Position numbers and translations under genes: made by a program. This document shows, piece after piece, positions 47,005 through 56,797 of a stretch of DNA of 64,000 nt. Source of the stretch: Dermatophilaceae bacterium. Its GTDB lineage: Bacteria; Actinomycetota; Actinomycetes; Actinomycetales; Dermatophilaceae. The notes below the pieces were generated by a model that was given only the letters and a program-made list of their open reading frames with translations, ran no database searches and was not told where the DNA came from. Each line of letters opens with the position of its first letter. The first letter of the stretch is position 1. The stretch is taken from NCBI GenBank assembly GCA_014377705.1, contig JACMPC010000083.1:17765-81764 (forward strand). Reading direction: 5' to 3'.

Positions 47005-48633
47005 ATGGATGCTGTGACGCAGGTTCCCACCCCGATCAACGAGCCGGTTCTGGACTATGCACCGGGCAGCGCTGAACGCGCTGAGCTGGAGGTGGCTCTG
47101 GCCGACCTGGGCAGCAGCCGGATGGATCTGCCGCACATCATCGGCGGACAGCGGATCACCGGCACCGGTACGAAGATCGATGTACGCCAGCCGCACGCAC
47201 ACAAGCAGGTGCTCGCAACGATGCACGAGGCCACCAAGGCCGAGGCCGAGGCCGCCGTTGCCGCGGCCACCGCCGCGGCTCCCGCCTGGCGAGCGCTGTC
47301 CTTCGACGACCGAGCGGCCGTCCTGCTCAAGGCGGCAGACCTGCTCGCCGGTCCCTGGCGGGCTCGGATCGTCGCCGCCACCATGCTGGGCCAGTCCAAG
47401 ACCTGCTACCAGGCCGAGATCGACGCCGCCTGTGAGCTGATCGACTTCTGGCGCTTCAACGTTCACTTCGCCCGGCAGATCATGGCCGACCAGCCTGTGG
47501 CGAACTCCAAGGGCATCTGGAACCGCGTCGACTACCGCCCGCTCGAGGGTTTCGTCTACGCGATCACCCCGTTCAACTTCACCGCGATCGCCGGCAACCT
47601 GCCGACCGCCCCGGCTCTCATGGGTAACACCGTGGTCTGGAAGCCGTCGTCGAGCCAGCAGCTCGCGGCCACGCTCACCATGGAACTGCTCGAAGAAGCC
47701 GGAATGCCACCCGGGGTCATCAACATGGTGACCGGCCACGGGACCAACGTCTCCCCGGTGACACTGGGCTCGCCCGACCTGGCAGGCATCCACTTCACCG
47801 GCTCGACCCCGCTCTTCCAGTCGCTCTGGCAGCAGGTCGGCGCGAACCTGAAGAAGTACAGGACCTACCCGCGGCTGGTCGGCGAGACCGGTGGCAAGGA
47901 CTTCATCATGGCCCACCCGTCCGCCGACCCGGAGGTGTTGCGAACGGCCATGATTCGCGGTGCGTTCGAGTACCAGGGCCAGAAGTGCTCCGCAGCTTCG
48001 CGCGCCTATGTTCCGAAGAGTCTGTGGAAGGTCATCAAGGCCGACCTCGTCGAGACCACCAACGCCCTCGGTCAGGGCGATGTCACTGATTTCTCCAACT
48101 TCATGGGCGCGGTCATCGACGAGCGTGCCTTCGCCAAGCACCGCTCCGTGATCGACAGGGCGCACGCGGACAAGGGGGTCAAGGTCGTTGCCGGTGGCAC
48201 GTATGACGACTCGGTCGGCTACTTTGTCCGTCCGACCATCCTGGAGATCGACGACCCGTCCGACGAGGCGTTCAGCACCGAGTACTTCGGTCCGATTCTG
48301 GCCGTTCACGTCTACGCCGACGGCAAGTACGACAAGGTGCTCGACCAGATGGAGTCGGTGGCGTCCTTCGCGCTGACTGGGTCGATCATGGCCCAGGACC
48401 GCGCCGTCATCGCCGAGGCGCAGGAGCGGCTGCGGTTCGCGGCCGGCAACTTCTACATCAATGACAAGCCCACCGGTGCCGTCGTCGGCCAGCAGCCGTT
48501 CGGTGGTGGCCGCGCATCGGGCACCAACGACAAGGCCGGTTCAATGCTCAACCTGATGCGATGGACCAGCGCGCGCTCCATCAAGGAGACGTTCGTGGCG
48601 GCAAGGTCGCACGAGTACCCGCACATGGGCTGA
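47005..48633 (+). CDS. pruA: L-glutamate gamma-semialdehyde (1-pyrroline-5-carboxylate) dehydrogenase
   Basis: Aldehyde dehydrogenase of the P5CDH group. It oxidises glutamate semialdehyde to glutamate with NAD, the second step of proline breakdown. The 542-residue protein has the family's long N terminus, the NAD-binding segments (TPFNFTAIAGNLPTAPALMG, FTGSTPLF) and the catalytic Glu in LVGETGGKDF. The catalytic Cys lies in EYQGQKCSAASRAYV. ATG 47005 is chosen; ATG 46993 sits on the AGGAGA Shine-Dalgarno sequence. Proline dehydrogenase is not in the window, but the NAD-glutamate dehydrogenase nearby would take the product on. Confidence 0.95.
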   Translation: MDAVTQVPTPINEPVLDYAPGSAERAELEVALADLGSSRMDLPHIIGGQRITGTGTKIDVRQPHAHKQVLATMHEATKAEAEAAVAAATAAAPAWRALSFDDRAAVLLKAADLLAGPWRARIVAATMLGQSKTCYQAEIDAACELIDFWRFNVHFARQIMADQPVANSKGIWNRVDYRPLEGFVYAITPFNFTAIAGNLPTAPALMGNTVVWKPSSSQQLAATLTMELLEEAGMPPGVINMVTGHGTNVSPVTLGSPDLAGIHFTGSTPLFQSLWQQVGANLKKYRTYPRLVGETGGKDFIMAHPSADPEVLRTAMIRGAFEYQGQKCSAASRAYVPKSLWKVIKADLVETTNALGQGDVTDFSNFMGAVIDERAFAKHRSVIDRAHADKGVKVVAGGTYDDSVGYFVRPTILEIDDPSDEAFSTEYFGPILAVHVYADGKYDKVLDQMESVASFALTGSIMAQDRAVIAEAQERLRFAAGNFYINDKPTGAVVGQQPFGGGRASGTNDKAGSMLNLMRWTSARSIKETFVAARSHEYPHMG

Positions 48634-48648
48634 TCCCGCCGCGGGAGG

Positions 48649-48722
48649 CCGCCTTGCTCGGTTCAGGCCGTTCCGGAACTCGACTCCGGGGCTGGAAACC
48701 TGCCTGAACTGAGCAAGGGCGG
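48649..48722 (+). terminator. Long hairpin terminator after pruA
   Basis: Bases 48649-48668 pair with 48702-48722 over 20 positions with one bulged G and one G-U. The loop is 33 bases and contains the palindrome GTTCCGGAAC. It starts 16 bases after the pruA stop. Confidence 0.8.
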
Positions 48723-48815
48723 TTCTCACTTCCTTGCGGCCAGCGGCAATTCCTGGCCGGCTGCGCGGGCGCTCCGATCCTCGCTGCGCTCGATTCTCAC
48801 TTCCTTGCGGCCAGC
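48723..48815. repeat. 22-bp direct repeat, one copy at the 3' end of the DUF2505 gene
   Basis: The identical 22-base sequence at 48723-48744 recurs at 48794-48815, where it encodes the C-terminal LAARK and stop of the minus-strand gene. The outer copy preserves the same codons, so the 3' end looks partly duplicated or the stretch repeated by recombination. Confidence 0.7.
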
Positions 48816-49294
48816 CAAGTCTGTCCGATCTCGCCTTCTACCCTGATCGCCGACTGGACTGCTGGTGCCGCAGCCTCCTCGACCTTGCCACCGAGGAACG
48901 GAATCCTGGCCTTGAGGTCACCCTCGATGGTTTCGACGGTGCCCGGGCCGCCAGGTACCAGCGCAAGAGTCCCGTGCAGATGGACTGGCGCGCCGGCGAT
49001 GTCGACGGTGAGGGTGCCATGGCGGGCCCCGTCAGCGCCGGACGGCCCCCAGTCCTGGGTCTCGGTCACCTTCAGGGTGTCGCCGACCATGCTCTTGACG
49101 AAGTGGGGGAAGCGATCTGACGGCAGGTCGCGGGTGCTGACAAGGATGGTTCGCTCATCCTTGGTGGTGACGGAGACGGTATGTTGCAGGGCCCCTGTGG
49201 CCTTGCACTTGCGGTTCTGGAACTCCTCGTCCGCAAGCATGACGAAAACTTCGTGGGGAGTCGCGGTGTAGTCGATGATGGCGCTGATCTTCAT
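48797..49294 (-). CDS. DUF2505 domain-containing protein
   Basis: A 165-residue protein of the actinobacterial DUF2505 family, which is distantly like START/Bet v1 ligand-binding folds. It shows the typical start MKISAIIDYTATPHEVFVML, a RDLPSDRFPHFVKSMVG segment, WGPSGADGARHG and a C-terminal helix FLGGKVEEAAAPAVQSAIRV. Its role is unknown; polyketide-cyclase-like or lipid binding is a guess based on fold. It lies convergent to pruA and upstream of no obvious partner. Confidence 0.88.
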   Translation of the reverse strand: MKISAIIDYTATPHEVFVMLADEEFQNRKCKATGALQHTVSVTTKDERTILVSTRDLPSDRFPHFVKSMVGDTLKVTETQDWGPSGADGARHGTLTVDIAGAPVHLHGTLALVPGGPGTVETIEGDLKARIPFLGGKVEEAAAPAVQSAIRVEGEIGQTWLAARK

Positions 49295-49303
49295 GGCTCC
49301 AAC

Positions 49304-49888
49304 CTAGTTGGCGGGTGAGCCTCCGCACAGCGGCCGCGGTGCTCGGGGAGCCGAGCGTGCGTCCCGTGAGTGTGCCGAGAGTGCCTCCGTCAGCCGGGCG
49401 GCCTCTCGTTCCAGCCGACCTCGGGCCCGACCGACCTGAGCAGTTGCCAGGTCGACGCGGGACTGGACCTCCGGCACCTGGGCGCGTCTGTGCTCAGCCT
49501 CGTCGGCGCCGGCCGGGCCCCATGGCTCGACCACCCTCGTCCCCTCGAGTAGCAGCCCGGCCGCGGCCACTCTTCGCTGCGCGCGCCTGCCGAGCTCGTG
49601 GCCCTCGGCCAGGTCCGTGGCATAGCGCTGCAGAGCCGCGCCCGCCTCATCCAGATCGTCGGCAGTGGTCCGCATCGCCCCCAGCGAGGTGCTGATCGCG
49701 GCGACGGTCCCCGTCGCGGTACCGGTCCCCATTGCGGCGTTGCCTTCCGTCCTCTGCGCCGCCATGAGGTCATCGAGCGCGTCCTCCAGCGACCGGGCGC
49801 GCCGGCGCAGCCGTTCGGACTCGCGGCGCATCGCCCCACCGACGCGTGAGCAGGAGATGTGGTCGCCATGGACGAGGTGCGGCGTCAT
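49304..49888 (-). CDS. Helical protein of unknown function (second gene of a pair)
   Basis: A 194-residue, mostly alpha-helical protein, not recognised. Long heptad-like stretches are visible (SERLRRRARSLEDALDDLMA, DDLDEAGAALQRYATDLAEG). A Gly/Thr-rich loop follows (MGTGTATGTVAAIS), and the C-terminal tail is Arg/Pro-rich. The pattern recalls the large partners of WXG100-like proteins, but no WXG motif is certain (there is a PWGPAG). ATG 49888 overlaps the upstream small gene's stop as ATGA, so the two form one unit. Confidence 0.55.
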   Translation of the reverse strand: MTPHLVHGDHISCSRVGGAMRRESERLRRRARSLEDALDDLMAAQRTEGNAAMGTGTATGTVAAISTSLGAMRTTADDLDEAGAALQRYATDLAEGHELGRRAQRRVAAAGLLLEGTRVVEPWGPAGADEAEHRRAQVPEVQSRVDLATAQVGRARGRLEREAARLTEALSAHSRDARSAPRAPRPLCGGSPAN

Positions 49889-50130
49889 CCCCGCTGCCCA
49901 CTGCGCTGCAGCTCGGCCGAGATGTCGTCGAAGGAGTCGGTGAGCGCCCTGAGCGTGTCAGCCGCATGCTGGATCAAGGTGTTCACAGCTCGCTGAGTTG
50001 GGGCGCTGCCGGTGTCACCGTAGTGAGCCAGCAGCTCATGGGAGGCCTCAAGGGCAGCCGCGCTCGAGCGGGCGACCTCCAGGGCAAGGGCATCGAGCAG
50101 CTGTGGGTCTACGTGATGCTCGGCGGGCAT
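49885..50130 (-). CDS. Small helical protein of unknown function (first gene of a pair)
   Basis: An 81-residue protein predicted to form a helical hairpin: DPQLLDALALEVARSSAAAL and TQRAVNTLIQHAADTLRALT around a short GDTGSAP turn. Length and hairpin shape resemble ESAT-6/WXG100-like secreted proteins, but the WXG turn is absent and no type VII secretion genes are near. It is coupled to the next gene and divergent from the NAD-glutamate dehydrogenase gene. Confidence 0.55.
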   Translation of the reverse strand: MPAEHHVDPQLLDALALEVARSSAAALEASHELLAHYGDTGSAPTQRAVNTLIQHAADTLRALTDSFDDISAELQRSGQRG

Positions 50131-50308
50131 GCTGACAGCCTATGGCCGCCAGGCCCCCGGGCCGCGAAGTTACGCACAGGCGGCCCGGGTGGGCGAGGTG
50201 TCGACCGAGCAGCGGCATCCCGCCGGTCGTGGCTTTCGGCACAGCGATAGGCTCACACAGGTGCACAAAGGCGTGCATCACGGCATACCTTTGGTAAGGA
50301 TCTCAGCC

Positions 50309-53300
50309 ATGTCGGCGTCGCTTGAACAGTCTCGTTCTCAGGTCATCCACTCAGCTGCGGAGCTGGCTCTCAAGGTCGGCGGTGAGTCGCTCGGGCCCTT
50401 CCTGGGTTTCTACTACCGGCACATGGCCACCGAGGACCTCCTGACACGGCGCCCCGAGGACCTCCTCGGCGCGGCCCTGTCCCACCGCGACCTGGCGAGA
50501 AGCCGCCCGGTGGGCACCGCCAACGTCCGTGTCTTCTCCCCCACGGTGGAGGAGGAAGGCTGGTCCTGCGGTCACACGGTCATCGAGATCGTCACTGACG
50601 ACATGCAGTTCCTGGTGGACTCGGTGATCTCGGAGCTCGCGCGTCAGGACCGGGCAGTCCATCTGATCGTTCACCCTCAGCTCGTGGTTCGTCGTGATGC
50701 CGTCGGCGAGCTTCACGAGATCCTCGACGTCGACGCGATGAACCACGCCCAGGCGGGGCTGGCCGGCGCCGAGTTCGGCGCCGGGGTCGAGTCCTGGATG
50801 CATGTCGAGGTCGATCGAAAGGGTGGCGAGGCTGACCAGGAGGCACTGGCTCAGGGGCTGCGACGAGTTCTCTCGGACGTGCGTGAGTCGGTCGAGGACT
50901 GGCCCAGGATGCAGCGCGACTGCCTTCAGATCGCCGCTGAACTCGAGACTGACCCGCCCAAGTCCGTTGATCCCGACGAGGTGGAGCAGACCACACGACT
51001 CCTGGTGTGGCTGGCGGACCACCACTTCACCTTCCTCGGCTACCGCGAGTACACCCTCGAGTGCCTGGACGGCGAGGATGTGCTCCGCGCGATCCCCGGC
51101 ACCGGTCTCGGCCTTCTGCGCTATGACCAGCCCCATTCGGGGAGCTTCGGCCGGCTCAGCCCCAACGGACGAGTCAAGGCCCGCGAGTCGCACCTGCTGA
51201 TTCTCACCAAGGCCAACGCGCGGGCGACGGTGCACCGCTCGACTCACCTGGACTACGTGGGCATCAAGGTGTTCGACGCCAACGGAGAGGTGGTAGGCGA
51301 GAAGCGCTTCCTCGGCTTGTTCACCGCAAGCGCCTACACCGAGTCGGTGCTGCGCGTTCCGATCATCGACACCAAGGTGCACAAGGTCCTGGCAACCAGC
51401 GGCTTCACGGCTGACAGCCACTCGGGCAAGGACCTTCTCGAGATTCTTGAGACCTATCCGCGCGACGAGCTGTTCCAGACCTCCGCCGAAGAGCTGTACG
51501 AGATCGCGACCGCGGTGCTGCATCTCCAGGAGCGCCGCAAGAGCCAGCTGTTCCTTCGGACGGACGAGTACGGCAGGTTCGTGTCCTGCCTGATCTATAT
51601 CCCCCGCGACCGCTACACCACCGCCGTCCGTCTGAAGATGGAGGCCATCCTGCGCAGCGCCTTCCACGGCGCGAGCGTGGACTACACGACGCGGGTCTCG
51701 GAGTCGGTGCTCGCGCGCCTGCACTTCGTGGTCCGGGTCACCCCCGGGGAGACCATCCCGGTTGTTGACGAGAAAGACCTGCAGCAGCGTCTGATCGAGG
51801 CCACCCGGACGTGGGACGAGGACCTGAGCGAGGTCGCCCGCAGCGAGTACGGCGAAGAGGCCGGAGCCCGGCTTATCGGCCTCTACGGGAAGGCGTTCCC
51901 GGAGGCCTACAAGGAGGACTTCAGCCCACGGGTCGGCGCCGTCGACCTCCGGCAGTTCGAGTTGCTGGACACTCCGGACGCGACCCGGCTGAACCTCTAC
52001 CACCAGCCCGGCAGCCCCTCGGCGGAACGCCGCTTCAAGCTGTATCGCCGCGGTCGCCTGTCACTGACGGCGGTCCTGCCGCTGTTCACCCACTTCGGCG
52101 TCGAGGTCATCGACGAGCATCCCTACCAGATCGACCGTGCCGACGGCGTCGCGGTGCATGTCTACGACTTCGGCCTCAAGGGCCCGGGCCCGCAGGCATG
52201 GGTCGGCATTCGCCGTGAAGGTCTGCGGGAGCTGTTCCAGAATGCGTTCTCCGCGGTCTGGGAGGGCCGTGCGGAGAGCGACGGCTTCAATGCCCTGGTT
52301 CTGGCCGGTGAGCTGACCTGGCGCCAGGTCGTGATTCTGCGGGCTGTGGCCAAGTACCTGCGTCAGACCGGTTCGACGTTCAGCCAGAAGTATGTCGAGA
52401 CCACCCTGGTAGCGAACGTCGCCATCGCGGCACAGCTGGTCTCGCTGTTCGAGACCAGGCTCGACCCTGCGTTCCCTGCTGCCACCGAAGGGGCTGCCAG
52501 CGCGGATGACCCTGCTCGGCATGCTGCCGAGGCTGAGATCGTCGCAGACATCACCGGTGCGCTGGAGAACGTCGCCAGCCTCGACCACGACCGGATCGTC
52601 CGTGCCTTCCTCGGCATCATCCAGGCAACCCTGCGCACCAACTACTTCCAGCGCGTGGCCAAGGTGGGGGAGCCCGCCTCTGGTGGCGACGCGGGATACA
52701 AGTCCTATCTCTCGTTGAAGCTCGACCCGCAGAAGGTGCCGGACCTGCCGGCGCCACGGCCGATGTTCGAGATCTGGGTTTACAGCCCTCGCGTCGAGGG
52801 CGTGCATCTGCGGTTCGGCCAGGTGGCCCGTGGTGGCCTTCGCTGGAGCGACCGGCGGGAGGACTTCCGCACCGAGGTCCTCGGCCTGGGCAAGGCGCAG
52901 ATGGTGAAGAACGCCGTCATCGTGCCGACGGGCTCCAAGGGCGGGTTCTACGCCAAGGCGCTGCCCGACCCCAGCGTGGATCGCGATGCCTGGCTGGCAG
53001 AGGGGATCGCCTCCTACAAGCTGTTCATCTCCGGGCTGCTGGACGTGACGGACAACCGCATCGGCGCCGAGGTGGTCGCGCCCGACTCGGTCGTGCGTCA
53101 CGACGGCGACGACTCCTACCTGGTGGTGGCCGCGGACAAGGGCACCGCGACCTTCTCGGACATCGCCAACGGCGTCGCGCAGTCCTACGGGTACTGGCTC
53201 GGCGACGCCTTCGCCTCGGGCGGATCGGCCGGCTACGACCACAAGTCCATGGGCATCACGGCGCGCGGGGCCTGGGAGTCGGTCAAGAGGCACTTCCGTG

Positions 53301-55249
53301 AGACCGGGGTGAACATCCAGACGACCGACTTCACGACGGTTGGTGTTGGCGACATGACCGGCGACGTGTTCGGAAACGGCATGCTCCTGTCCGAGCACAT
53401 CCAGCTGGTCGCCGCGTTCGACCATCGCCACATCTTCCTGGATCCTCATCCCGACTCGGCAGTCTCGTTCCTGGAGCGCAAACGGCTGTTCGAGCTTCCC
53501 CGTTCCTCGTGGGCTGACTACGACAGTTCGCTGATCAGCGAGGGCGGGGCCGTCATCGCGCGGTCGGCCAAGTCGGTGCGCATCAGCGGGCAGGTCGCCA
53601 CGGTGCTAGGCCTTCCCCCGGAGACCACGGCGATGACGCCCGCTCAGCTGATGAAGGCCATCTTGGCCGCGCCCGTCGACCTCCTGTGGAACGGCGGCAT
53701 CGGCACCTACGTCAAGGCCTCCTTCGAGGTGAACGCAGAGGTGGGGGACCGCGCCAACGATGCCATTCGCGTTGACGGGAACGAGCTTCGCGCCACGGTG
53801 GTCGGCGAGGGCGGCAACCTTGGCTGCACCCAGCTCGGGCGGATCGAGGCCTCCATGGCGGGGGTGCACATCAACACCGACGCCATCGACAACTCGGCCG
53901 GGGTGGACACCTCCGACCACGAGGTCAACATCAAGATCCTGCTGAATGCCATGACACGCGAGGGTGACATGACCCTGAAGCAGCGCAACGCGCTGCTCGC
54001 CTCGATGACCGAGGACATCGCTCGTCAGGTCCTGCGTGACAACTACGAGCAGAACACCCTGCTCGGCAACGCCCGCGCCCAGGAGCACCCGATGCTGCCG
54101 GTGCACCGCCGCCTCATCCACTGGCTGGAGGAGCGTGGTGACCTCGATCCCGCCCTGGAGTTCCTACCCAGCGACGCCGAGATCGAGCGGCGCCACGAGG
54201 CTGGTCTGGGCCTGACCAGCCCGGAGTCCTCGGTGCTCGTGGCCTACGCCAAGCTCGCGCTCAAGAAGGATCTGCTCAAGAGCGCGCTGCCGGACGAACC
54301 GTGGTTCCAGGCGACGCTGACCAAGTACTTCCCCAACCCCATCCGGGAGAGGTACCAGGACAAGCTGGCCAGTCACCCGCTGCGCCGCGAGATCATCACC
54401 AACGCAGTCGTCAACTCGATGGTCAACCGCGGCGGTATGACGTTCGCCTTCCGCGCCTCCGAGGAGACCGGGGCCACCGCTGAGCAGGTGACGCGTGCTT
54501 TCGTCGTGTGCCGCGAGGTGTTCGGCCTGATCGGTTTCGTCGCCAGTGTCGAGGAGCTCGACAACGTGGTGTCCACCGAGACGCAGACGGCGCTGTACCT
54601 AGAGTTCCGCAGGCTCTTGGACCGGGCGGTGCGCTGGTTCCTGGTGAACCGTCCGTCCACCATCAACGTCGCCTCTGAGGTTGAGCGCTTCGGCGCGGTG
54701 GTGGCCGACCTGGGGTCGCGGATGTCCACACTGCTGCAGGGCGAGGAGCTGAAGCGCCTCAAGCTTCGAGCTGCCGAGTTTGAGAGGCTCGGCGCGCCAA
54801 CGGAGATGGCCATGCGGGCGGCGGGTCTGCTGGATCAGTTCTCGCTGCTGGACATCGTCGAGATCAGCGTCGACACCGAGCGTGACTCCTCCGAGGTGGC
54901 ACCGGTCTACTTCGCCACCTCCGAGCAGTTCGGTATCGATGTGATGCTCACCCGGGTGACCAAGCTGCCCCGCGACGACCGTTGGGACTCGCTGGCCCGT
55001 GGCGCGCTGCGGTACGACCTGTATGCCGTGCTGAAGGCCCTCACGACGTCAGTGCTGGACAGCAGCGAGGCAGGCATGGCTCCCAGGGAGCGCACCCTCG
55101 CCTGGTCGGAGGCCAACGCAGAGTCGCTCACGCGGGCCAATGCCGCGCTCGCCGGAATACAGCGGCTGGAGCGTCCGGGGATCTCCGCACTCTCGGTCGC
55201 GCTTCGCATTCTGCGCGGCGTCATCCGCAGCGGGTCAGCCACCATCTGA
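50309..55249 (+). CDS. gdh: NAD-specific glutamate dehydrogenase, large (GDH-180 class)
   Basis: Catabolic NAD-dependent glutamate dehydrogenase of about 180 kDa, converting glutamate to 2-oxoglutarate and ammonia. The 1646-residue protein has the long N-terminal regulatory part with ACT-like segments and the catalytic core (about 840-1290; LRWSDRREDFRTEVLGLGKA, IVPTGSKGGFYAKALP). The C-terminal domain is also present. ATG 50309 is chosen because AAGGA lies 8 bases upstream and the N terminus MSASLEQSRSQVIHSAAELA fits; the in-frame extension to 50129 is unsupported. Length is full. Confidence 0.95.
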   Translation: MSASLEQSRSQVIHSAAELALKVGGESLGPFLGFYYRHMATEDLLTRRPEDLLGAALSHRDLARSRPVGTANVRVFSPTVEEEGWSCGHTVIEIVTDDMQFLVDSVISELARQDRAVHLIVHPQLVVRRDAVGELHEILDVDAMNHAQAGLAGAEFGAGVESWMHVEVDRKGGEADQEALAQGLRRVLSDVRESVEDWPRMQRDCLQIAAELETDPPKSVDPDEVEQTTRLLVWLADHHFTFLGYREYTLECLDGEDVLRAIPGTGLGLLRYDQPHSGSFGRLSPNGRVKARESHLLILTKANARATVHRSTHLDYVGIKVFDANGEVVGEKRFLGLFTASAYTESVLRVPIIDTKVHKVLATSGFTADSHSGKDLLEILETYPRDELFQTSAEELYEIATAVLHLQERRKSQLFLRTDEYGRFVSCLIYIPRDRYTTAVRLKMEAILRSAFHGASVDYTTRVSESVLARLHFVVRVTPGETIPVVDEKDLQQRLIEATRTWDEDLSEVARSEYGEEAGARLIGLYGKAFPEAYKEDFSPRVGAVDLRQFELLDTPDATRLNLYHQPGSPSAERRFKLYRRGRLSLTAVLPLFTHFGVEVIDEHPYQIDRADGVAVHVYDFGLKGPGPQAWVGIRREGLRELFQNAFSAVWEGRAESDGFNALVLAGELTWRQVVILRAVAKYLRQTGSTFSQKYVETTLVANVAIAAQLVSLFETRLDPAFPAATEGAASADDPARHAAEAEIVADITGALENVASLDHDRIVRAFLGIIQATLRTNYFQRVAKVGEPASGGDAGYKSYLSLKLDPQKVPDLPAPRPMFEIWVYSPRVEGVHLRFGQVARGGLRWSDRREDFRTEVLGLGKAQMVKNAVIVPTGSKGGFYAKALPDPSVDRDAWLAEGIASYKLFISGLLDVTDNRIGAEVVAPDSVVRHDGDDSYLVVAADKGTATFSDIANGVAQSYGYWLGDAFASGGSAGYDHKSMGITARGAWESVKRHFRETGVNIQTTDFTTVGVGDMTGDVFGNGMLLSEHIQLVAAFDHRHIFLDPHPDSAVSFLERKRLFELPRSSWADYDSSLISEGGAVIARSAKSVRISGQVATVLGLPPETTAMTPAQLMKAILAAPVDLLWNGGIGTYVKASFEVNAEVGDRANDAIRVDGNELRATVVGEGGNLGCTQLGRIEASMAGVHINTDAIDNSAGVDTSDHEVNIKILLNAMTREGDMTLKQRNALLASMTEDIARQVLRDNYEQNTLLGNARAQEHPMLPVHRRLIHWLEERGDLDPALEFLPSDAEIERRHEAGLGLTSPESSVLVAYAKLALKKDLLKSALPDEPWFQATLTKYFPNPIRERYQDKLASHPLRREIITNAVVNSMVNRGGMTFAFRASEETGATAEQVTRAFVVCREVFGLIGFVASVEELDNVVSTETQTALYLEFRRLLDRAVRWFLVNRPSTINVASEVERFGAVVADLGSRMSTLLQGEELKRLKLRAAEFERLGAPTEMAMRAAGLLDQFSLLDIVEISVDTERDSSEVAPVYFATSEQFGIDVMLTRVTKLPRDDRWDSLARGALRYDLYAVLKALTTSVLDSSEAGMAPRERTLAWSEANAESLTRANAALAGIQRLERPGISALSVALRILRGVIRSGSATI

Positions 55250-55296
55250 CCCAGGTGGACAGAAGCGGGATGCGAGATCGGACTACGCTCGGCGAT

Positions 55297-56796
55297 GTGC
55301 CAACCCTGAACGACGTGCTTCGTGAGCAGACCGACCTGGACGCCGCCGATGCGGAGTGGCTGCATCTCCTCCTCGGCGACTGGCAGCTGTTGTCGGACCT
55401 GTCCTTCGCTGACCTCGTCCTGTGGGTTCCGGCGGCTGAGGGCCGATGGTATGCGGCGGCTCACGTCCGTCCCACCACCGGGCCGATGGTCTTCTTCGAC
55501 GATGTCGTGGGCCGGCGACTGGACCGGGGGCACCGCCCGCTGCTGGACCAGGCTTTCACCGAGCTGCGCATCGTGCGGGGTCGTGACCCCGAGTGGCGTG
55601 ACGACATGCCCATTCGCGAGGAGGCGATCCCCGTGGTGAGCGAGGGACGCGCGCTGGCGGTGATCACCCGGCATACCAACCTGGCGACGCTGCGAACGCC
55701 CAGCCGCCTGGAGCTGACCTACCTGGCGAGCGCGGACGCCCTGGCCAGGATGATCTCGGCGGGGGAGTTCCCCACCATGGACGCCCCCACCGGCCAGCGT
55801 AGGGGCGCGCCGAGGGTTGGTGACGGCGTGATCCGCCTGGACGTCGACGGGACGGTGAACTACGCGAGCCCGAATGCCGTCTCGGCGATCCATCGCCTGG
55901 GACACGTGGGTGATGTGGCCGGCGTGTCGCTGGTCCAGATCGCCTCTGAGCTCCTTCGCGACGAGGAGCCCGTGGACGAGCGGCTCGCACTGGTCGTGAC
56001 CGGGCGCGCGCCATGGCGAACCGAGGTCGAGTCGCGCGGCGCCAGCGTGTCCCTGCGGGCGATCCCGCTGACCGAGGCAGGGCACCGGACTGGGGCGATT
56101 CTGCTCCTGCGCGATGTCAGCGAGCTCCGCCGTCGCGAGCGCGAGCTGCTCACCAGGGACGCGACCATCCGCGAGATCCACCATCGGGTCAAGAACAACC
56201 TGCAGACGGTTGCCGCTCTGCTCAGGATGCAGTCACGCCGGCTCCCTGACAGCGATGCCCGTGCGGCGCTGGATGAGGCGGTACGCCGGGTGGGCACCAT
56301 CGCGCTGGTCCACGAGACCCTGAGTCAGGGCTTCGACGAGACCGTTGACTTTGACGACATCATCGGTCGGGGGCTTGCCGGCATGGTCGAGGTCGCCACC
56401 CGCGATCTGCCGGTGGCTGCCGAGCGAAGCGGCTCCTTCGGGAGGCTGCGGGCAGAGGACGCCACAGCCTTGGCGATGGTGGTCACTGAGCTGGTGCACA
56501 ACGCGATCAAGCACGGGCTGGCCAGCTCTGGGGGAGTGGTCACAGTGCGGGCGGATCGCAGCCACGACCAGCATGACGAGCTGCTGACCGTGACGGTCAC
56601 TGATGACGGGTCAGGGCTGCCAGAAGATTTCGATCCGGCCGACTCCGGCCTTGGCACCCAGATCGTCACGTCTCTGATCTCGGACCTTCGCGGCGTCATC
56701 ACCTGGAGCAGTGCGAAGCCGCACGGAACCATGGTGCGGTTCGTCGCGCGGCTTCGGTCGATCAAGTCCATCGAGTCCGTCAAGGACGGGGTGTAA
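55297..56796 (+). CDS. pdtaS: Sensor histidine kinase PdtaS
   Basis: Soluble sensor kinase of the PdtaS-PdtaR system, whose partner is an RNA-binding ANTAR antiterminator. The 499-residue protein has a GAF-like domain (about 1-150; WQLLSDLSFADLVLWVPA), a PAS domain (about 170-275) and a HisKA_2 segment EIHHRVKNNLQTVAALLRMQ (phospho-acceptor His295 or His296). The HATPase part has VVTELVHNAIKHG and DDGSGLP and is intact. GTG 55297 aligns with the start of M. tuberculosis PdtaS; ATG 55270 is an in-frame alternative. No pdtaR gene is in the window. It converges on whiB1, as in M. tuberculosis. Confidence 0.94.
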   Translation: MPTLNDVLREQTDLDAADAEWLHLLLGDWQLLSDLSFADLVLWVPAAEGRWYAAAHVRPTTGPMVFFDDVVGRRLDRGHRPLLDQAFTELRIVRGRDPEWRDDMPIREEAIPVVSEGRALAVITRHTNLATLRTPSRLELTYLASADALARMISAGEFPTMDAPTGQRRGAPRVGDGVIRLDVDGTVNYASPNAVSAIHRLGHVGDVAGVSLVQIASELLRDEEPVDERLALVVTGRAPWRTEVESRGASVSLRAIPLTEAGHRTGAILLLRDVSELRRRERELLTRDATIREIHHRVKNNLQTVAALLRMQSRRLPDSDARAALDEAVRRVGTIALVHETLSQGFDETVDFDDIIGRGLAGMVEVATRDLPVAAERSGSFGRLRAEDATALAMVVTELVHNAIKHGLASSGGVVTVRADRSHDQHDELLTVTVTDDGSGLPEDFDPADSGLGTQIVTSLISDLRGVITWSSAKPHGTMVRFVARLRSIKSIESVKDGV

Positions 56797-56797
56797 C

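Noticed and set aside
49304..50130. Type VII (ESX) substrate pair
   Set aside because: The two helical proteins have the right size class, but there is no WXG turn, no YxxxD/E signal and no EccC-type gene; kept as unknown proteins.
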